In this document: positions 9,047 to 22,105 of the stretch, piece after piece
How the letters are laid out: the number at the start of each line of letters is the position of its first letter
Numbering within the stretch: position 1 is the stretch's first letter
Assembly: GCF_024323335.1 (NCBI RefSeq)
Contig: NC_066580.1
Location: 140,545,401 to 140,609,400 of the forward strand
DNA: 64,000 nucleotides
Source: Lathyrus oleraceus
Taxonomy: Eukaryota; Streptophyta; Magnoliopsida; Fabales; Fabaceae
Direction: 5' to 3'
Translations under genes and position numbers: made by a program
The notes under the pieces: generated by a model
What the model was told of the DNA's origin: nothing
Seen by the model: only the letters and a program-made list of their open reading frames with translations
The model's database searches: none

Positions 9047-12000
9047 ATGTGTGGTATACTTGCTGTTCTTGGTTGTTCTGATCCTTCTCGAGCCAAGAGA
9101 GTTCGTGTGTTGGAACTTTCACGCAGGCAATTATTCTCTTGTTTACTATTCTTAATTTCATTCTTCACACATGATGTTTTTTTTTTGGTTTATGATCATA
9201 AAAAGTTCTTGATCACATTAGTGATCATGTTCTTCATTCTTAATTAAATATTTGACTTACATTTTGGACTTTCTAAAAACGAAGACTAATTTTTATATTA
9301 ATAGTATAACGTATCTGACTAATAATACATTGTTGACATGTTAGAACCCACAACTTACCACTTATTATATGGATACCAATATTGTCATTTTGGATTAAGA
9401 ATAGTTATGGGACCCAAGTGACATAATCCATATTCTTTGTTTCAAGCGTCGTAGTTGTTAACTAGAATAAAAAAATCGTCACGTCATATTCTTTAATTAA
9501 ACATATCCAATGATTGATTTTTTTTAAAGTAATTTTATAATTACTTCAATTTAGTAACTATTTTTTTTTTTGGGTTTTCATGCTCATCAAGTTATATTAA
9601 ACAACAATAGTTTGATAAGATAAGGTGGCAACATTATTCCGATCACATCACTAATTGTTTATTAATCAGGACAAACAAGTGGTATGTGGGGTCTATTTGG
9701 AATGGAATTATTGGTAAACGTATAGTGGAAAGAACTATGAACAATTCAAAGTGGTTAAATAATTGTAGAACTATATTCTTTTTCTATTACAGTAATATTT
9801 ATTCGAATATAAAATATATACTGAAAGTTACATTTTTCATACATAGCTTAATAAAAGAATATTGTTTTTGTTGATTGATTATTTGTTTGTTGATGACGTA
9901 ACAGATTGAAGCACCGTGGCCCTGATTGGAGTGGGCTCCACCAACATGGTGATTGTTTTTTGGCACACCAACGGTTAGCCATAGTTGATCCTGCTTCTGG
10001 TGATCAACCTCTCTTCAATGAGGACAAATCCGTCATTGTCACGGTATCGTCAACCTCAATTATATGTGATACTATATACGTGTCAGTGTCGGTGTTTTAT
10101 AGATTATGTATTATGATCGTGAAATTTGGCTAATATATATGTTGTTTTTGAAAACCAGGTAAACGGAGAGATTTACAATCATGAAGATCTCAGGAAACAG
10201 TTGTCTAATCACACGTTTAGGACCGGAAGTGATTGTGATGTTATTGCGCATTTGGTAATTAGTTATAGTTAATTTTATTAATTTGTTAGGATTAGATTCA
10301 TGATTGAACTGTTTGTTATTGATTGATGTTAATTTTGGTTTGATAGTACGAGGAATATGGAGAAGACTTTGTGGATATGTTGGATGGTATATTTTCGTTT
10401 GTTCTATTGGATACTCGTGACAACAGTTATATTGTGGCTAGAGATGCGATTGGTGTAACTTCTCTATACATTGGTTGGGGATTAGATGGTAATGTTATGG
10501 ATGATTTTGGATTTTTGGTTTTGGAATTTGAAGAAATTTGAATTGAGAATGTTTTGAATGTGTTTGGATTAGGTTCGGTTTGGATTTCGTCGGAAATGAA
10601 AGGTTTGAACGATGATTGTGAACATTTCGAGTGTTTTCCACCTGGTCATTTGTATTCGAGCAAAGATAGTGGCTTTAGAAGATGGTATAATCCTTCTTGG
10701 TACTCTGAGGCTATTCCGTCGGCTCCTTATGATCCTCTTGCTTTGAGGCACGCCTTCGAGAAGGTATGATTCATATCACTAGATAGAGATGTCTTACACG
10801 TCCTTAAAGATGACTCTGTCACCAAAGTTCCTTTTGGTTGGAAACTCGTTCGTGATATCAAATGACGCATTGATTGTGATTTACAGGCGGTGGTAAAAAG
10901 GTTGATGACAGATGTACCTTTCGGTGTTCTACTATCCGGAGGTTTGGACTCGTCATTGGTTGCATCCATCACTTCTCGCTACCTAGCAACCACGAAAGCG
11001 GCTGAACAATGGGGATCAAAACTACATTCATTCTGCGTTGGACTCGAGGTGCATATATTTATTCAAATTTACGAATCAGTTGTGTTAACTTTCTGTACTT
11101 TAAATGTCCTCTTAATATTCTATCTTCTAATGTTGAGTAGGGCTCACCTGATCTTAAGGCTGGAAAAGAAGTTGCAGATTATCTCGGAACCGTTCATCAT
11201 GAGTTTACCTTTACTGTTCAGGTAACCGCTCAAAATCGATGTTCGATGGTTACTTCAGTATTTGAAAACAAGATTATGAAATGAATAATATATGCTGTTA
11301 TGTTATGTAGGATGGTATAGATGCAATTGAGGATGTTATATACCATGTTGAAACATATGATGTTACTTCAATTAGAGCAAGCACGCCTATGTTTCTCATG
11401 TCGAGGAAGATTAAATCACTTGGTGTCAAATGGGTGATCTCCGGTGAAGGATCCGATGAGATCTTTGGCGGATATCTGTACTTTCACAAGGCACCGAACA
11501 AGGAAGAGTTTCACGAAGAAACTTGCCGCAAGGTCATTAGAATTATCGTGTTGTATTAATACACAGTTTAAGGGGTTGAAGTGTAACGATTAATAGTCGT
11601 GTTTTTTTTATATGCAGATCAAAGCACTGCACCAATATGATTGCCAGAGAGCTAATAAATCGACTTATGCTTGGGGTTTAGAAGCTAGAGTTCCGTTTCT
11701 GGACAAGGCGTTTATCAATGTTGCGATGAATATTGATCCTGAGAATAAAATGGTAGCGATCAAGAATGTTACTATGTTGTTTCGATACTTGTACAAGAAT
11801 GTTACTGAGCTGGTTTATTTAAAACTTTCAGATAAAACGAGATGAAGGACGAATTGAGAAGTATATTTTGAGGAAGGCATTTGATGACGAAGAGAATCCT
11901 TATCTGCCAAAGGTACGAAGTAATTTTCGGCATTATCTATTCGTTAATGCAAAGTTATGTGGCGAAACTAACATTGAAACATTCAATTTCATGCAGCACA

Positions 12001-12737
12001 TTTTGTATAGGCAGAAAGAACAATTCAGTGATGGAGTTGGTTATAGCTGGATTGATGGTCTTAAAGCTCATGCTGCAAAACATGTAATTAATCCAACCTT
12101 TTTCCTCTTCAATAAAGCAATGAAGTTAGCTATTGTTACAAAATTTGTGTTCCATTTTATTGATTCTCGAAATTTTCCATTAGGTGACCGATAAAATGAT
12201 GCTTAATGCTGGTAATATCTTCCCGCACAACACACCAAACACAAAGGAAGCATACTACTACAGAATGATCTTTGAGCGGTTCTTCCCTCAGGCAAGATAA
12301 CTAATCGACTCTTAATTTGATTTAACCGTAAGCGATATAGCACAGGCTACATTCAATCACTTCTATTTTCTTAAATTATTACTAGCGGTTATTTTCGTGT
12401 CTGTATCAGTATCGTATTTGGTGTTTCTGAGAGTACTACATTGACCATAAGACAGCATCGTTTAACGAGTTCTGATTCAAACTTGGTATTTTCTGATATT
12501 GTTTTGCAGAACTCGGCAAGACTAACTGTTCCCGGAGGACCAACGGTTGCATGTAGCACAGCAAAAGCTGTTGAGTGGGATGCTGCTTGGTCAAACAACC
12601 TCGATCCTTCTGGTAGAGCAGCACTCGGAGTTCATGATTCAGCTTATGAAAACCATAACAAAGTCAACAAAACTGTAGAGTTTGAGAAGATTATACCACT
12701 GGAAGCCGCTCCTGTCGAGCTTGCCATCCAGGGCTAG
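9047..12737 (+). CDS. AS: Asparagine synthetase [glutamine-hydrolysing], 13 exons, 583 aa
   Basis: It makes asparagine from aspartate, glutamine and ATP in the cytosol, the main nitrogen-transport amide of legumes. Exons inferred from splice sites and the conserved protein: 9047-9126, 9905-10043, 10159-10254, 10347-10488, 10573-10763, 10887-11048, 11141-11221, 11311-11532, 11618-11752, 11832-11912, 11997-12083, 12184-12291, 12510-12737. They sum to 1752 bp in one frame. The start MCGILAVLG exposes Cys2, the class II glutaminase nucleophile. [17 protein letters not shown] and SDCD form the glutamine site; LLSGGLDSS is the PPi loop and [11 protein letters not shown] lies in the synthetase domain. 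The end [10 protein letters not shown] is typical of legume AS. Introns 1 and 12 use GC donors. No frameshift or stop was found. A length of 583 fits the legume AS2-type better than AS1 (586, from memory), a weak argument. Confidence 0.95.
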
Positions 12738-13006
12738 TTTCAGCTATGGCAAGGAATGACTGTGCTAGAAGAATGAAGATAATAATTGAAAACTTAACAT
12801 ATATGAAGAATTTGCCTTCTGTTTAATTTTATCCGGGGCGAAACAATGCTATATAATATAGATAAAGCTTTAAATAAGTATTGCATCTTGTATCAATTTG
12901 AATTCTGTAATTTGAACTGTTATATATTATCTTAATCTATTTGATTTCCAAGCTATGTGTTACCTTGTACAAATTGCATAACGTTTTATAATACTAATAA
13001 AATGAA
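12738..13006. other. Tail-to-tail intergenic space between two convergent genes
   Basis: Only 269 bp separate the two stop codons. A plus-strand AATAAA at 12996-13001 could serve as the asparagine synthetase poly(A) signal. If used, the 3' UTR would reach into the end of the convergent gene. Confidence 0.5.
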
Positions 13007-15087
13007 CTAATAGAATAAAGCAACATAGAGAAGTTGATTCCAAGTATCAGGCAAACCAGGAAGACACCAATGACTACAATCAGCCGAGTGATCCGGGTTA
13101 GCTCTCTGCTGAGGATTCAAATCACCACTGTAAATCGAAGGGTGTCCATCTTTCCTCAATGCCGATAACATTGTGATGTCAATAAGATATGCAGGATCGC
13201 GCATTTCACGAATCACCATATCCACGATTCTCATCTGTTGTTCAGTGTATGTTTCTCCTACTCCAGGGTTTATTGTCGCGCCGCTGATTGGCGCTGTTTC
13301 ACCATAGCAATTCTTTGTTGTCATCATAGTTGTTGATCTACCAGCTTCTGCATTCCATTCATTTTGGCTACACGCGTATTTCAGTAATCAACGCGACAAA
13401 ATCTTAGCATGACTTTTGTTTAAAAATCATACATAACTTTTATAATAACTTACTTGTAATGAGTAGGAGAAATTGCTTGAAATAAGACTTGGGTTTTACT
13501 TCTGTCAATATTTGCATCCACCCAAGTAGCCCAAGTTTTCATACCACTTTCCAAAGCGCCCAATCGATCCATGTCGGGATAATATTCCCCTCTTAATTCT
13601 AGATAATCCCATCTGCACTCAATTAATCAACAGAAAAGAAAATCAAATTTCTTCTAAATATCAGTTTTTATAGTGTTTTCTTGAGTAATCTTAAGAAAAA
13701 GAACATATTCTTGCCTACCCTTGAAGTGATCCTTGATGAGTCCACCAATGTCCTGTGTTGAACAACAATACATCAGCACTCTTCCATGTGTTACCATTCT
13801 TATCTGCCTCATCAAGCCTCAAGATTCTCTTCCCTTGGACCATATCCATATCCACCAAATAAGGAGCTCTGTGAAATGAAATCTTCACATCATAGTCCTG
13901 TATATATATATCATATTAAATCCAATTTTAATATTTTCTCTAAAATGTTTCTCTTGTTTTCATAATAACATTCTGTAGGATATAACTGAAAAAAATGATG
14001 TATGCAGTATGTAACTACTATGTATCAAAATTCTAGAAAATGTTTTTGGGCCCCCTCAGATGCATACTATTTATCAATGATTCAATTGACACTATCTATC
14101 AAACACTTTTTCAACAGCTTCTTTGTCTTATTATTACCAAAAAAGCATGACCCTACCCCTTTGGGATTTTCAATGAAACTTTACAAAGAGGGAAACAACT
14201 ATTCTTGCTGGAAAGTTATCATGGTTTAAATCTTAGTGACACATGATGATGTCACGTCGGTGTTGGATAATGACACGCGTCAGACCATACAAAATCGGTT
14301 TGTAAGGTGAGGATTGACCCCACCATATTGTCTGAAGTAGGACTCAGAATAAATAGATCATGATCACAATTCTAAAACTTGTTGTTAGAAATTAACTTAA
14401 AGCTCATAAATATGTTTTAGACTCACCAAGAATGTGAAGGTGGAAAGAGGATCTCCGGTGACTAGTTCTGTCAGTGATTGAGGTACTGCAGCAGATATCA
14501 TACAAATCAAAGACTGCCATTGGTTCCTTCCTAACGAGTCACCAACAAACATTACAGTTTTTCCTTTCATCTTCATCAGAAACTCAACACCATTGAACCT
14601 ACCATTACACAATGACACAAAACACATCACTCAGAATATTCAAATTATGCTATGAAATAATGAAACTACTACTATACACTACATTATCTAAAAATACAAT
14701 CTTTTTCTGTTGTTTGTAAAGTTTGCACCTTGGGAGCTCACAATTGAGAGGTTTCCATCTGTATTTAAGGTAATCAGAATCTGGGCGACCATACATTTGA
14801 CAGTTGAATTCTGGGTCTATGATTTCACAGCTAGAAGATTGATAAAAAGGGTAACTTTCATCATGAACCCAAGTGCCCACAAACAATGAACAAGTGCTTT
14901 GGTTGTTGTTAGATTTCAAAAAGGGCTTTTGATGGTGAAAATGATAATGGTGGTGATGATGATGATGATGATGGAGAGAAGAAGCTTTTTGGCATTGGAG
15001 TGAAAGTATGAAAAGAAGAGAGAAGAATGAAACGAAAACAGAAGAAAGAAGAGACATTGATAGAGAGTAGAAGAAAGGGAAAACCAA
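13007..15087 (-). CDS. Trichome birefringence-like (PMR5/TBL family) protein, 5 exons, 409 aa
   Basis: TBL proteins are Golgi type II membrane proteins that acylate cell-wall polysaccharides. Exons on the minus strand: 15087-14729, 14598-14427, 13897-13719, 13612-13454, 13367-13007. They sum to 1230 bp with GT-AG junctions throughout. The N-terminus has a hydrophobic signal anchor (about residues 10-32) and a nine-His run near residue 40. The PMR5N-type segment is [18 protein letters not shown]...[21 protein letters not shown]; the catalytic GDS motif is [11 protein letters not shown]. The C-terminal D-x-x-H is in [19 protein letters not shown]. Met at 15057 is an alternative start that keeps the anchor. 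It resembles the TBL36-43/PMR5 subgroup; which polysaccharide it acts on cannot be told. It is convergent with asparagine synthetase. Confidence 0.93.
14954..14975. repeat. (GAT)n trinucleotide run encoding a His tract
   Basis: A short GAT/ATC triplet repeat inside exon 1 of the TBL gene reads as nine consecutive His codons on the minus strand, between the membrane anchor and the conserved domain. Confidence 0.8.
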
Positions 15088-16237
15088 AAGGTGTTAATAG
15101 AAGAGGTAACTGTTTTGAGAGAAAAGGTATAGAAATGGCGCTGAGGGAGAGAAAAAGGTGCTTCTTTTTTGTTGTGTGCATGTGAAGATGGATGAACGTG
15201 GTTTCGAATATGGAACTTTTTAAACCGGTTCAGTAAATTTGAGTTATTGTTAGTAAAAGATTTTTTTTTTGACAAACCTCAATTATTATTCAGTGTAATG
15301 GAAGATAGATATGATGAGAGTGAGCAAGTGGATTTAATGACAAAATAGGATGCATAGATATTAAATTGTGAAACTCATACTTCCTAAATTAAAATATATT
15401 TTATGTTTTCAACCTTTAGTCGGATCACTTCAACATTGTTTCAGACCCGTGATACCAATATAAAGTTGACGGTTTTAAATCTATTTAAACATGAAAATAA
15501 GAATTAACTATCCAAAAACATCACAAATATCATTTAGAGTACATTTATGATTTAATTTTGATTCAAATGGTCTAAAACAAAAAACCTAAAATTAGAATTT
15601 TCAAAAACTTACATGTTAAATGCCCATTGTGTTAAAGACTTTTGCAGTAGATCCATAATGAGTTTGATCATGATTTAGACCTTGTCAAGATGGGTGTGTT
15701 CATCATCTTCAATTATATCTTATGAACAAAACTTTCGAAAATCACCAAATCAACAAATTAATTCACAAATTATATATTGTTGGAATTGGAATTTCACCAG
15801 GATTTCAAATATGTATTCAAAATTGCAAAAAAAACGTGAATTTGATACATTGAAGCAAAAAAATGACGTGAAAATTCCGCTTCTAATGGTGTATTCATTT
15901 TCTTGAAACAGTTCAAAATCATGATTTTAACATTTTTGTGTTCTTGAGTTCATCAAATTTTTTAAACAGATTTTCAAATAATGATTGATCTAGAGATTTA
16001 TGGATATACAGGTTGAACATAAAAATCTAGATTTAGATGAGAAGATGAAATTTAAAGATTTTGATCTATGAGATACACATAGAGTATATGTGCAACATAT
16101 AATCCTGTGTGACATTGACTATATCAACACTGCTTTCTGATTGAACAAATTTATGACTTCACCAGAAAAGTTAATTTGATGACTTCACCTTAGAATTTTC
16201 CTTCTTAATTTAGTGTTGTAATTATTAATGATGTGAT
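15088..16237. other. Intergenic DNA upstream of the TBL gene; nothing else recognised
   Basis: The first about 150 bp to the right of 15087 should be the TBL 5' leader and promoter. No clear TATA box is assignable. The rest is AT-rich with only short fortuitous ORFs (for example 15682-15906). Confidence 0.6.
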
Positions 16238-16272
16238 TAGGGATGACAATTGACAGGATTTGAGCAGAATAT
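16238..16272 (+). mobile_element. Left end of a hAT-like MITE, split by the Tat element
   Basis: It starts TAGGGATGACAATTG at 16238, the exact reverse complement of the CAATTGTCATCCCTA end at 29700. Flanking 8-mers GATGTGAT (16230-16237) and AATGTGAC (29701-29708) match at 6 of 8 bases, as for a decayed 8-bp target duplication. Confidence 0.75.
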
Positions 16273-17028
16273 TATTTACCGCGAAAATTGGTAAACAACC
16301 GTTGATCTTCCAAATTACTAAATTATGTTACTTACAGGATCGATCAGATTGATCCTAGAACATGTGCTAATTATTTGTTAAAGTGAATTCTAATGAACAT
16401 AAACACTTCGACAGTGTTTATAATAATAGTAATTCGCGAAAATACTCAAAAAAGAGACGAACAATATAAAGCAAAGAGAATATTGTAAAAACGAAGATAA
16501 ATGGCAACAAAGATAAATCCTTTAAATAAAAAGATATTTCTGGAAATAAAAGATGAATTGAATTACTTCAAAGTAAATGACAATGGTGTAAATCAAACGT
16601 ACATTTCTCAATTTACAGTTTCTCTACACACAGATACTTGGTAAATTTTACAGATTTTATACACACTTTGAACACCCACGATCCTAGCACTAAGACCTTT
16701 TATTTATACTAATCGAAATAACCGCTTCTAACGGCCTTTCTACCATATCGAGACAAATGATGCTTTACATGGATGCAACTATCCATTATGCTTCACGTGT
16801 ATCTTCAGCAATTCAGATAAGAACAAAAGTTCCCTCATTTATTTGAATTTGAATCTTTCATCGAAAACGTCTTCAAACACTAAAAGTATGTCCAAGTTCT
16901 TGAAGCATATTAACTCTCTCATCAAGGCATCTTCGACTAGAATTCCCAATATCTGATCTAGTCGAAACATCTTCACAGGGAACTCCATTTCTTAATTCAA
17001 ATATGGGCGTCGAAATTAGGAGCTAACA
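16273..17028 (-). repeat. 3' LTR of the Tat element
   Basis: It is nearly identical over its length to 28427-29183. The internal side is marked by AGGGGGGCAATT (minus strand, 17029-17040), a good PPT. Confidence 0.88.
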
Positions 17029-17040
17029 AATTGCCCCCCT
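17029..17040 (-). other. Polypurine tract of the Tat element
   Basis: AGGGGGGCAATT on the minus strand abuts the TGTTAGCTCC start of the 3' LTR. Confidence 0.75.
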
Positions 17041-17263
17041 AAAATGTCATTTTTGACACATCAAAGAAAAATGCATTTTTTGAGAACATGCTTCGACGCC
17101 TTGGACAATTCTTGCATGTCACTAATGTTCCAATGTTACAAAACCTTTCAGTTTCTTTCAGCTATCCTATGACGTCAGAGTCATCATTACCCTTTTTCTA
17201 ACAACGTCTTTTTAGACCATACCCAAATCCCTTTAATCATCACGTTTCCTAGACTCTAGGAGA

Positions 17264-20200
17264 TAATGGGATTAAGCATTAATTGCCACCTCCCACCTTC
17301 CATGTGGTATGATCACACCGACTCTCTTCGACCTAGCCACTATCACAGGGCTAAAACCTACTGGAAACACATACGACCCCGATATTGATTCTAAGGACAC
17401 TATAGCCTTTTCCACCTCCAGGGTAACATATTCAACCCATATTGCAAACTACCATGACAAGGATACCGACACTGTTTCTGATATGGAACACATAACCTTC
17501 TTAACTTTATGGTTGTCCCACTCCATTTTTTGCTCGAAATCCCTACAGGTCGCCAAGAAGTACCTTACTCTGGCGAACCAACGACATGCTGGACGTGATG
17601 TCTGTTTAAGCGAAATGATCATATCAAGTCTTTATGAATCACTGAGTGATGGAGTCACTCAGCTAAAGAACTTGGGAGTAAAAGGAAACCTCCTTCTCTC
17701 TAGTCCCTTCTGGTTACTACAACTCTGGCTCAATGCCACTTTCGAGGCAAGTCCTCCCAACAAAGGCCTCGTTGATGAAGAAGTTAAAGAAGTGAAGAAT
17801 AGAAGGGTCGAGGGAATTCGATTGGCCCAACTAACCCCTAGCGATACAGGGAAATCTCTTCGATAAACCTTCATGAGCTATGCCATGGTGTTCTCCAAGC
17901 GCCATGTATTCACGTCGAGCATGGCCCCCTTCGCAGCAAGGAAGTGTGGTCCAGAATGGTTCACAAGGCTCTTTCCATCTCCTTCCAAAAAATGAGAGAC
18001 AAAATCTCTTCTGATTTGGGAGGCATTTTTGACTCCCAAAATGTTAACTCTTTGATTAAACCCTTCAAAGATCCAGGTCACTTTGATTGCCTAGCAGCCC
18101 AATCTTGTGGCTCGACAGTTTGGGTTAATTCAGGCTTTCCCAAAGTGCATGTATGACAAAAAAGGCAGCCTTCTCCTCTATAACACAATTCATAGTAAAG
18201 CCACCACTCTCAAACATATGGCTAGATATACTAGCAGGACACAACTTACCTCTGTCAACTTCGAGACTAGCTTTCTCTGTACTCGAGAATTTGGGAGATG
18301 GTGGAACGAATATTATACTGAAGAATTTTATGACATTCCCTCTTTTATCCAACACATTGATAAATCTTTTCTTTATATGCAGGAAAGAACCAAGAAAGGT
18401 ACTTAGAGGCTCATCAAATAAATTCAAGCGTTCCAAAATTACTTTGAGACTGCCTATAGGCCCGATGATCTTAGTCGAACCATCCGCGAAGCAACTGTCA
18501 CACTAAAGAAATTTTTTCAAAGAAAATGGAAACTTTATAAATCCCTTCGTGCGTTCCTCCTGAAAAACTCTACGAAATGGCTTTCGAATTTGTTTCCTCC
18601 AAAATTTCTTCGACTTCCAAATGCTGACTTTGGAGTGGCCCTTGCCCCTCCATTTCTAGACTGGTTTATCTATGGGGACTCCATAAAACCCTTCGACAAT
18701 AGTCATAGGAAAAAGCCTAGCGGGTGGTTGCGACTAAGCATAACCTAGACAGTTTCAAAGGGCATCTTCATATAGGGATCAAAGATGTTCACATCGAATC
18801 GGACATATATGAAGGTGTGACATGAGAGGTTTTTCGAATCATACCCCTCTATTAGGATATTCACCCTTAGCTTATAATAACTGCTCGGTGTTGTTTTTCA
18901 TTTAGCCACCAGGGTTCCACCCAAGAAGCCAATAATCAAAAGGTCAGTCGAAACAAAGACTAAGGGAGACAACAAGCCTACAAAGGTACACATCTGTCTT
19001 ACCCATTACTCTTTGTTATGTATAATGGTATTAATACTTCAGTATTTTCATTCATGTTGCTCGAAAACCTCCTCTTACTCCATCAAAAATCCAAACCAAA
19101 ATAACAGAAGCTCCCGTTATAGTAGATTCTGACGAAGAAGACCTGTCACCTGTTCTCGACCTCACTTTCAGGAAAATAAAACAACAGCCAAAAATCAATG
19201 AAGCTTTGAGCCAGCCTTAAACAAAAATTTCCAATAAAAGGCCTATTGCCCTAACTATTCAAGAGCCTACTCCTGAGGCTATGGCGAAGATAGCAGCGGC
19301 TCAGAGCGAAAGTGACAACTCCAGCCCTAGGGTTGAAGGGAACAAGGTAAAAACATACCTTACTTTTCCTTTATTAGTTGATTTATTGTCTTCTACCACT
19401 TATCTTTCAATTTTTTGGTTTCAGGATGGTGCAGGTACTACCGTGCAAACAACAACTGCAACTTCCTCCATGCCAATTTCCGTAGCAGATGTCCTCAACA
19501 ATGCTGGAGAACCTACTTATAGACCATCATCGGAGAAAAGCTCCATGAGTGAAATCAATCAAACCATTCCTGGTGAGCTTGAGACTTCGCCACCAAAAAC
19601 CACTACCCAATATTCATATACCAGCGGTTGTGATCACGAAGCTAATTCAGGTGAAGAAGACCAAGCTGAACTGAACAAGGATACTATGGTGGTAGATGAA
19701 GAGGTTCAGACTAGCGATAACCCTGAAGATGGTTCGCCTAACGTCGAAGACATAGTCCATTCTAACCAAGAGGGTAACGATGGTGAAGATACGACCATCG
19801 GGGAGGAAGATAAAGGCAACCAGACCCCACTGAACACTGGACATGATGGAAGTGATGCTGGTGATGATGGAGACTCCGAAGAAGAGAACAACAATGGTGA
19901 GGGGAACCAGGACACAATCGAAGGTTAGAGTCAGAGTAAAACTATTACCACTCCAATAGTTATGGTTATTCCTGAAGGAAAAGTTTTGACAGGAAGCACT
20001 AGGCTAAGCATAAGGGAAAACTCATATGAGAAAAGCCTTAGCACTACTATGACATCTGATGACCAACCTTCAAGTACACCTGCGGATGAAGTGCTCTCAA
20101 AAATTAAGGAAAAGGTCTTCAAGGGTGATTTGTTCCTGCTTCTACTGGATGATCCTTATGCCCCTCTAACATTGAAGGCTCTACTTAACCAAGTCAATCT

Positions 20201-20684
20201 ATTAGAAGCTTCTCCTAAAGTTGCCAACATCATCCTGGAGTTACGCATTATGATCGACCAAGCTGTCAAAGATCATAAGCTACTACCCCAGCTAACCAAG
20301 GAGATCGAACAAAAGGATGGTTCTGGAGTAGTTGTTTGGGATGCTGCCACTGAATCTACCAACAAGGCCATGGAACTAGGACAAACGAAATAGAAGAACA
20401 AAGAGGAGATCGAAGGCCACGACCGTGACATTGCTTCATGGAGAAAACATATAAGGGAACTGCAAGCCAAAATCTTTGAAGCTGAAAAGCGCAAAAATGA
20501 ACTTCTCAAGTTTGACGATACTTTAATGGCTAAAGAGCTAGAGTTTGGTATGGAGTTCGTCGAAAAAGCACACAAACTTGAGTCAGAGCTCATAATTCTT
20601 CAGCCGAAGCGATCCTTATGTGAGAAACGCGTGGAACTTCTCAAGACAAAATACCTCCACATAAAGGCTAATCTTCCTTTTTAG
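17264..20684 (+). pseudogene. Antisense plant mobile domain (PMD) gene carried by the Tat element, broken
   Basis: This runs opposite to gag-pol. 17309-17866 reads as the PMD fold seen in MAIN/MAIL-type proteins and in transposable elements: MITPTLFDLATITGLKPTG, LWLSHSIFCSKSLQVAKKYL and FWLLQLWLNATFEA. After frameshifts, 18107-18400 continues with ARQFGLIQAFPKCMY and TRTQLTSVNFETSFLCTREF-like segments (FWWxxYY context). A splice-like intron (GTAAAAACAT...TTTCAG, about 19347-19424) leads into an acidic, Glu/Asp/Asn-rich region to 19928. A coiled-coil-like tail ends near 20684. In-frame stops occur at 17864, 19926 and 20391. PMD proteins are implicated in silencing control; the role of element-borne copies is unknown. 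The N-terminal part of the domain appears to be missing. Confidence 0.75.
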
Positions 20685-20816
20685 TTTTAATCTACTATTC
20701 CATTTTCCTATTGATAAATTTTTCCTGTAATGAATATTATCCCTTTGGGCCTTCGAAGCGAATTTAAGCCATTTTGGCACCCTTTACCATATTGGCTTTG
20801 TTTAACTTGCATGAAA

Positions 20817-22049
20817 TTACTCGTTTATTATTTTTATTTCTTGGAGTGATGGCTTATATTTTTTCAAATATTTTCCATTTACTCTTAAGATTCTTTTGTC
20901 TTTGCTAAGTTCCTCAATCTCATAGGCACCGTTAGACAATACTTGCAAAATTTGAAAAAGGCTTTCCCACTCGGGAGACCACTTCTCTAGGGCCCTATCA
21001 TTTTGATCCATTGGAAGGATCACTTTCCAGACCAAGTCTTCAGGCAAAAATGTCTTAATTTAAACCTTTTTATTATAAGATTTCTCTACTTTCTTCTTCT
21101 GCCTTTTTAATAATTCCAAGGCATTTAGCCTCTCTTCATCTAGATCAACTAGCTCATCCAGCATCATGTTCCAATATGATTCTGATGGAATTTCATGATG
21201 CCTCTGAATTCTTGTGGATTGTAGATAAATTTCTACTAGTAAAACTGCATCATGACCAAAGGTTTGTCGAAAAGGGGTCGAATTAGTGACTTCCTTGGGA
21301 GAGGTCCGACATGCCCACAAAATATGATCTAAAGTTTTGTGCAAATTTCTAGGTTTCTTCCCCACATGCTTCTTAATCAAGCCAATAATCACCTTATTAG
21401 CTTCTTCGACTTGACCATTAGCCTACGCATAATATGGCGTAGACGTTAACAATTTGAAACCCATTTCCTTAGCAAATTCTTACATCTTTCGACCAGTAAA
21501 TACTAATCCTTGATCTGTTGTGACAGTCTCTAGGATTCCAAATCTATAAATGATGTGTTTCTAGATAAATTCGATCACATCTTCTTGGCCTACATTAGGA
21601 AAAGGTATAACTTTGATCCATTTTGTAAAATAATCAATGACAACCAAGATATACCTCTGATTCTTAGATGACGGTGGTTGAATTTACCCAATCAAATCCA
21701 AAGCCCGACCTCTAAACGGCCAAGGTTTGACTATAGAGTGCAATTCGCTCGCAGGGACATGTTGTATGCCTACATGTACCTGAAACTCTTGACATCCTTT
21801 GGAGAATTCGATGCAGTCTTTTAGCATGGTGGGCCAATACATCCCTTGGAGAAATAATAACCATTTCATCTTATGGCCAACTTGGTGCGCCCCACATTCC
21901 CCACTATGGACAGTCGAAAGGGCTGAATATGCCTCTGAATCACTAAGATATTTAAGCAAAACTCCCTCAGAAGTCTTTTTAAACAATTCCATCCCCAAAA
22001 GAAAATTACTTAAAGCTCGATACCTGGTTTTTCGATCGGCAGACACCAC
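20817..22049 (-). pseudogene. Tat element integrase (broken)
   Basis: 21684-22049 carries the zinc-binding segment: H of STVHSGECGAHQVG and C-x4-C of FSKGCQEFQ, where the second Cys of the usual C-x2-C is replaced. It is preceded by the linker GVLLKYLSDSEA. The DDE core (about 21390-21680) is interrupted by stops. 21060-21392 contains the downstream KTLDHILWACRTSPKEVTNSTPF segment typical of Tat integrases. 20817-21047 is the C-terminal tail (GAYEIEELSKDK...VNGKYLKKY). The stop-interrupted core makes it non-functional. Confidence 0.85.
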
Positions 22050-22105
22050 TGGATTCTATAAATATTCCACCATCAGTTTGCTCAAATCTCCGTCTGTCAG
22101 GTTAT

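Noticed and set aside
14909..15275. Two extra minus-strand ORFs (90 and 119 residues) at the TBL start
   Set aside because: They are alternative frames of exon 1 and its leader; only the 15087 frame leads into the conserved TBL domain.
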